From contig VIIQ02000743.1 of NCBI GenBank assembly GCA_007449985.2, positions 1-64,000 on the forward strand: a stretch of DNA of 64,000 nucleotides, read 5' to 3'. The position numbers and the translations under genes were made by a program. Shown here in pieces: positions 63,788 to 64,000 of the stretch; position 1 is the first letter of the stretch; every line of letters starts with the position of its first letter. Below the pieces are notes generated by a model. That model was not told the origin of the DNA. It did no database searches and saw only the letters and a list, made by a program, of their open reading frames with translations. This stretch comes from Desmodesmus armatus (taxonomy: Eukaryota > Chlorophyta > Chlorophyceae > Sphaeropleales > Scenedesmaceae).

Positions 63788-64000
63788 CTGTAGGAGACAC
63801 ACATGGCAAGCAGCAGGTTTGGTCATACAAAAACACCTGGTCAGCCTTGTTTGAAGCAGGTGTGGCTGGTGTACAGAACATGATTTCACCAGAGAGGCAG
63901 GCGGAGATCGCACTGCTTGCTCAGCACCAAGTTGGCAGTGGTGTGGATGCTTGCTTGGGTCGCCGAAAAGCATGATGTGCAGCCAATCCCAAGTCAAGAT
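63788..64000. other. window edge, probably intron
   Basis: Upstream side, on the minus strand, of the last exon. No further exon can be defined before the edge. Confidence 0.4.

Noticed and set aside
1..64000. tRNA or rRNA genes
   Set aside because: I looked for conserved arm and rRNA signatures by eye and found none; a covariance-model scan would be needed to exclude a tRNA.

Overview
The window is nuclear DNA of a green alga, most likely a chlorophycean relative of Chlamydomonas, Volvox or Haematococcus. The signs are intron-dense genes with GT-AG boundaries, very high CAG/GCT content giving Gln-, Ala- and Ser-rich proteins, several plastid-transit-like N-termini, ankyrin, LRR and MYND proteins, a UGUAA-type signal near the end of a LINE, and a copia element of Osser type. 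No bacterial operons, rRNA, tRNA or CRISPR were seen. The exact species cannot be named from sequence alone.

Layout. 1-1.6 kb: gene-poor, tandem repeats. 1.6-3.0 kb (-): Gln-rich coiled-coil protein. 3.4-5.2 kb (+): ankyrin gene carrying an insertion flanked by 15-bp direct repeats. 7.7-9.4 kb (-): LRR protein. 11.0-26.4 kb (+): one 8-exon gene (661 codons by my splice model) with four copies of a GR-x-DL/GG module and a WW-like motif. Its sixth intron is about 11.1 kb and holds a whole opposite-strand MYND gene (14.8-18.4 kb) and a full-length copia retrotransposon (18,710-24,541, identical 262-bp LTRs, GGTGT target duplication). 27.2-34.6 kb (+): 9-exon FIST-domain protein with a 5'-truncated LINE in its third intron. 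35.6-37.3 kb (-): second ankyrin gene, frameshifted by 4 bp. 37.9-38.7 kb (+): Cys-rich secreted protein with a 24-G tract. 39.6-40.8 kb (-): TFIIA gamma subunit, complete. 41.3-43.2 kb (+): CCDC97 homologue. 44.4-45.1 kb (-): unrecognised conserved-looking gene. 46.3-48.3 kb (-): plastid-type protein of unknown function. 49.0-54.6 kb (-): large coiled-coil protein. 54.9-57.5 kb (+): SR45/RNPS1 splicing factor, complete. 58.3-60.7 kb (+): protein with three G-Y-N/D-P...W...P repeats. 62.9-63.8 kb (-): Ala/Gln-rich exon of a gene running off the window.

The most unusual signal is not one gene. At eight places in six genes, degenerate copies of an exon edge together with its splice site lie in tandem in the adjoining intron or 3' flank ('exon echoes'). 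They suggest that introns and 3' flanks here grow by local tandem duplication across exon boundaries. Three genes (TFIIA-gamma, SR45, CCDC97) serve transcription initiation or splicing. They share a neighbourhood but nothing shows they are co-regulated. Gene models were built by reading splice sites and codon phase by eye. Totals divide by three for the FIST, TFIIA, CCDC97, SR45, module-repeat and G-Y-N-P genes, which supports them.
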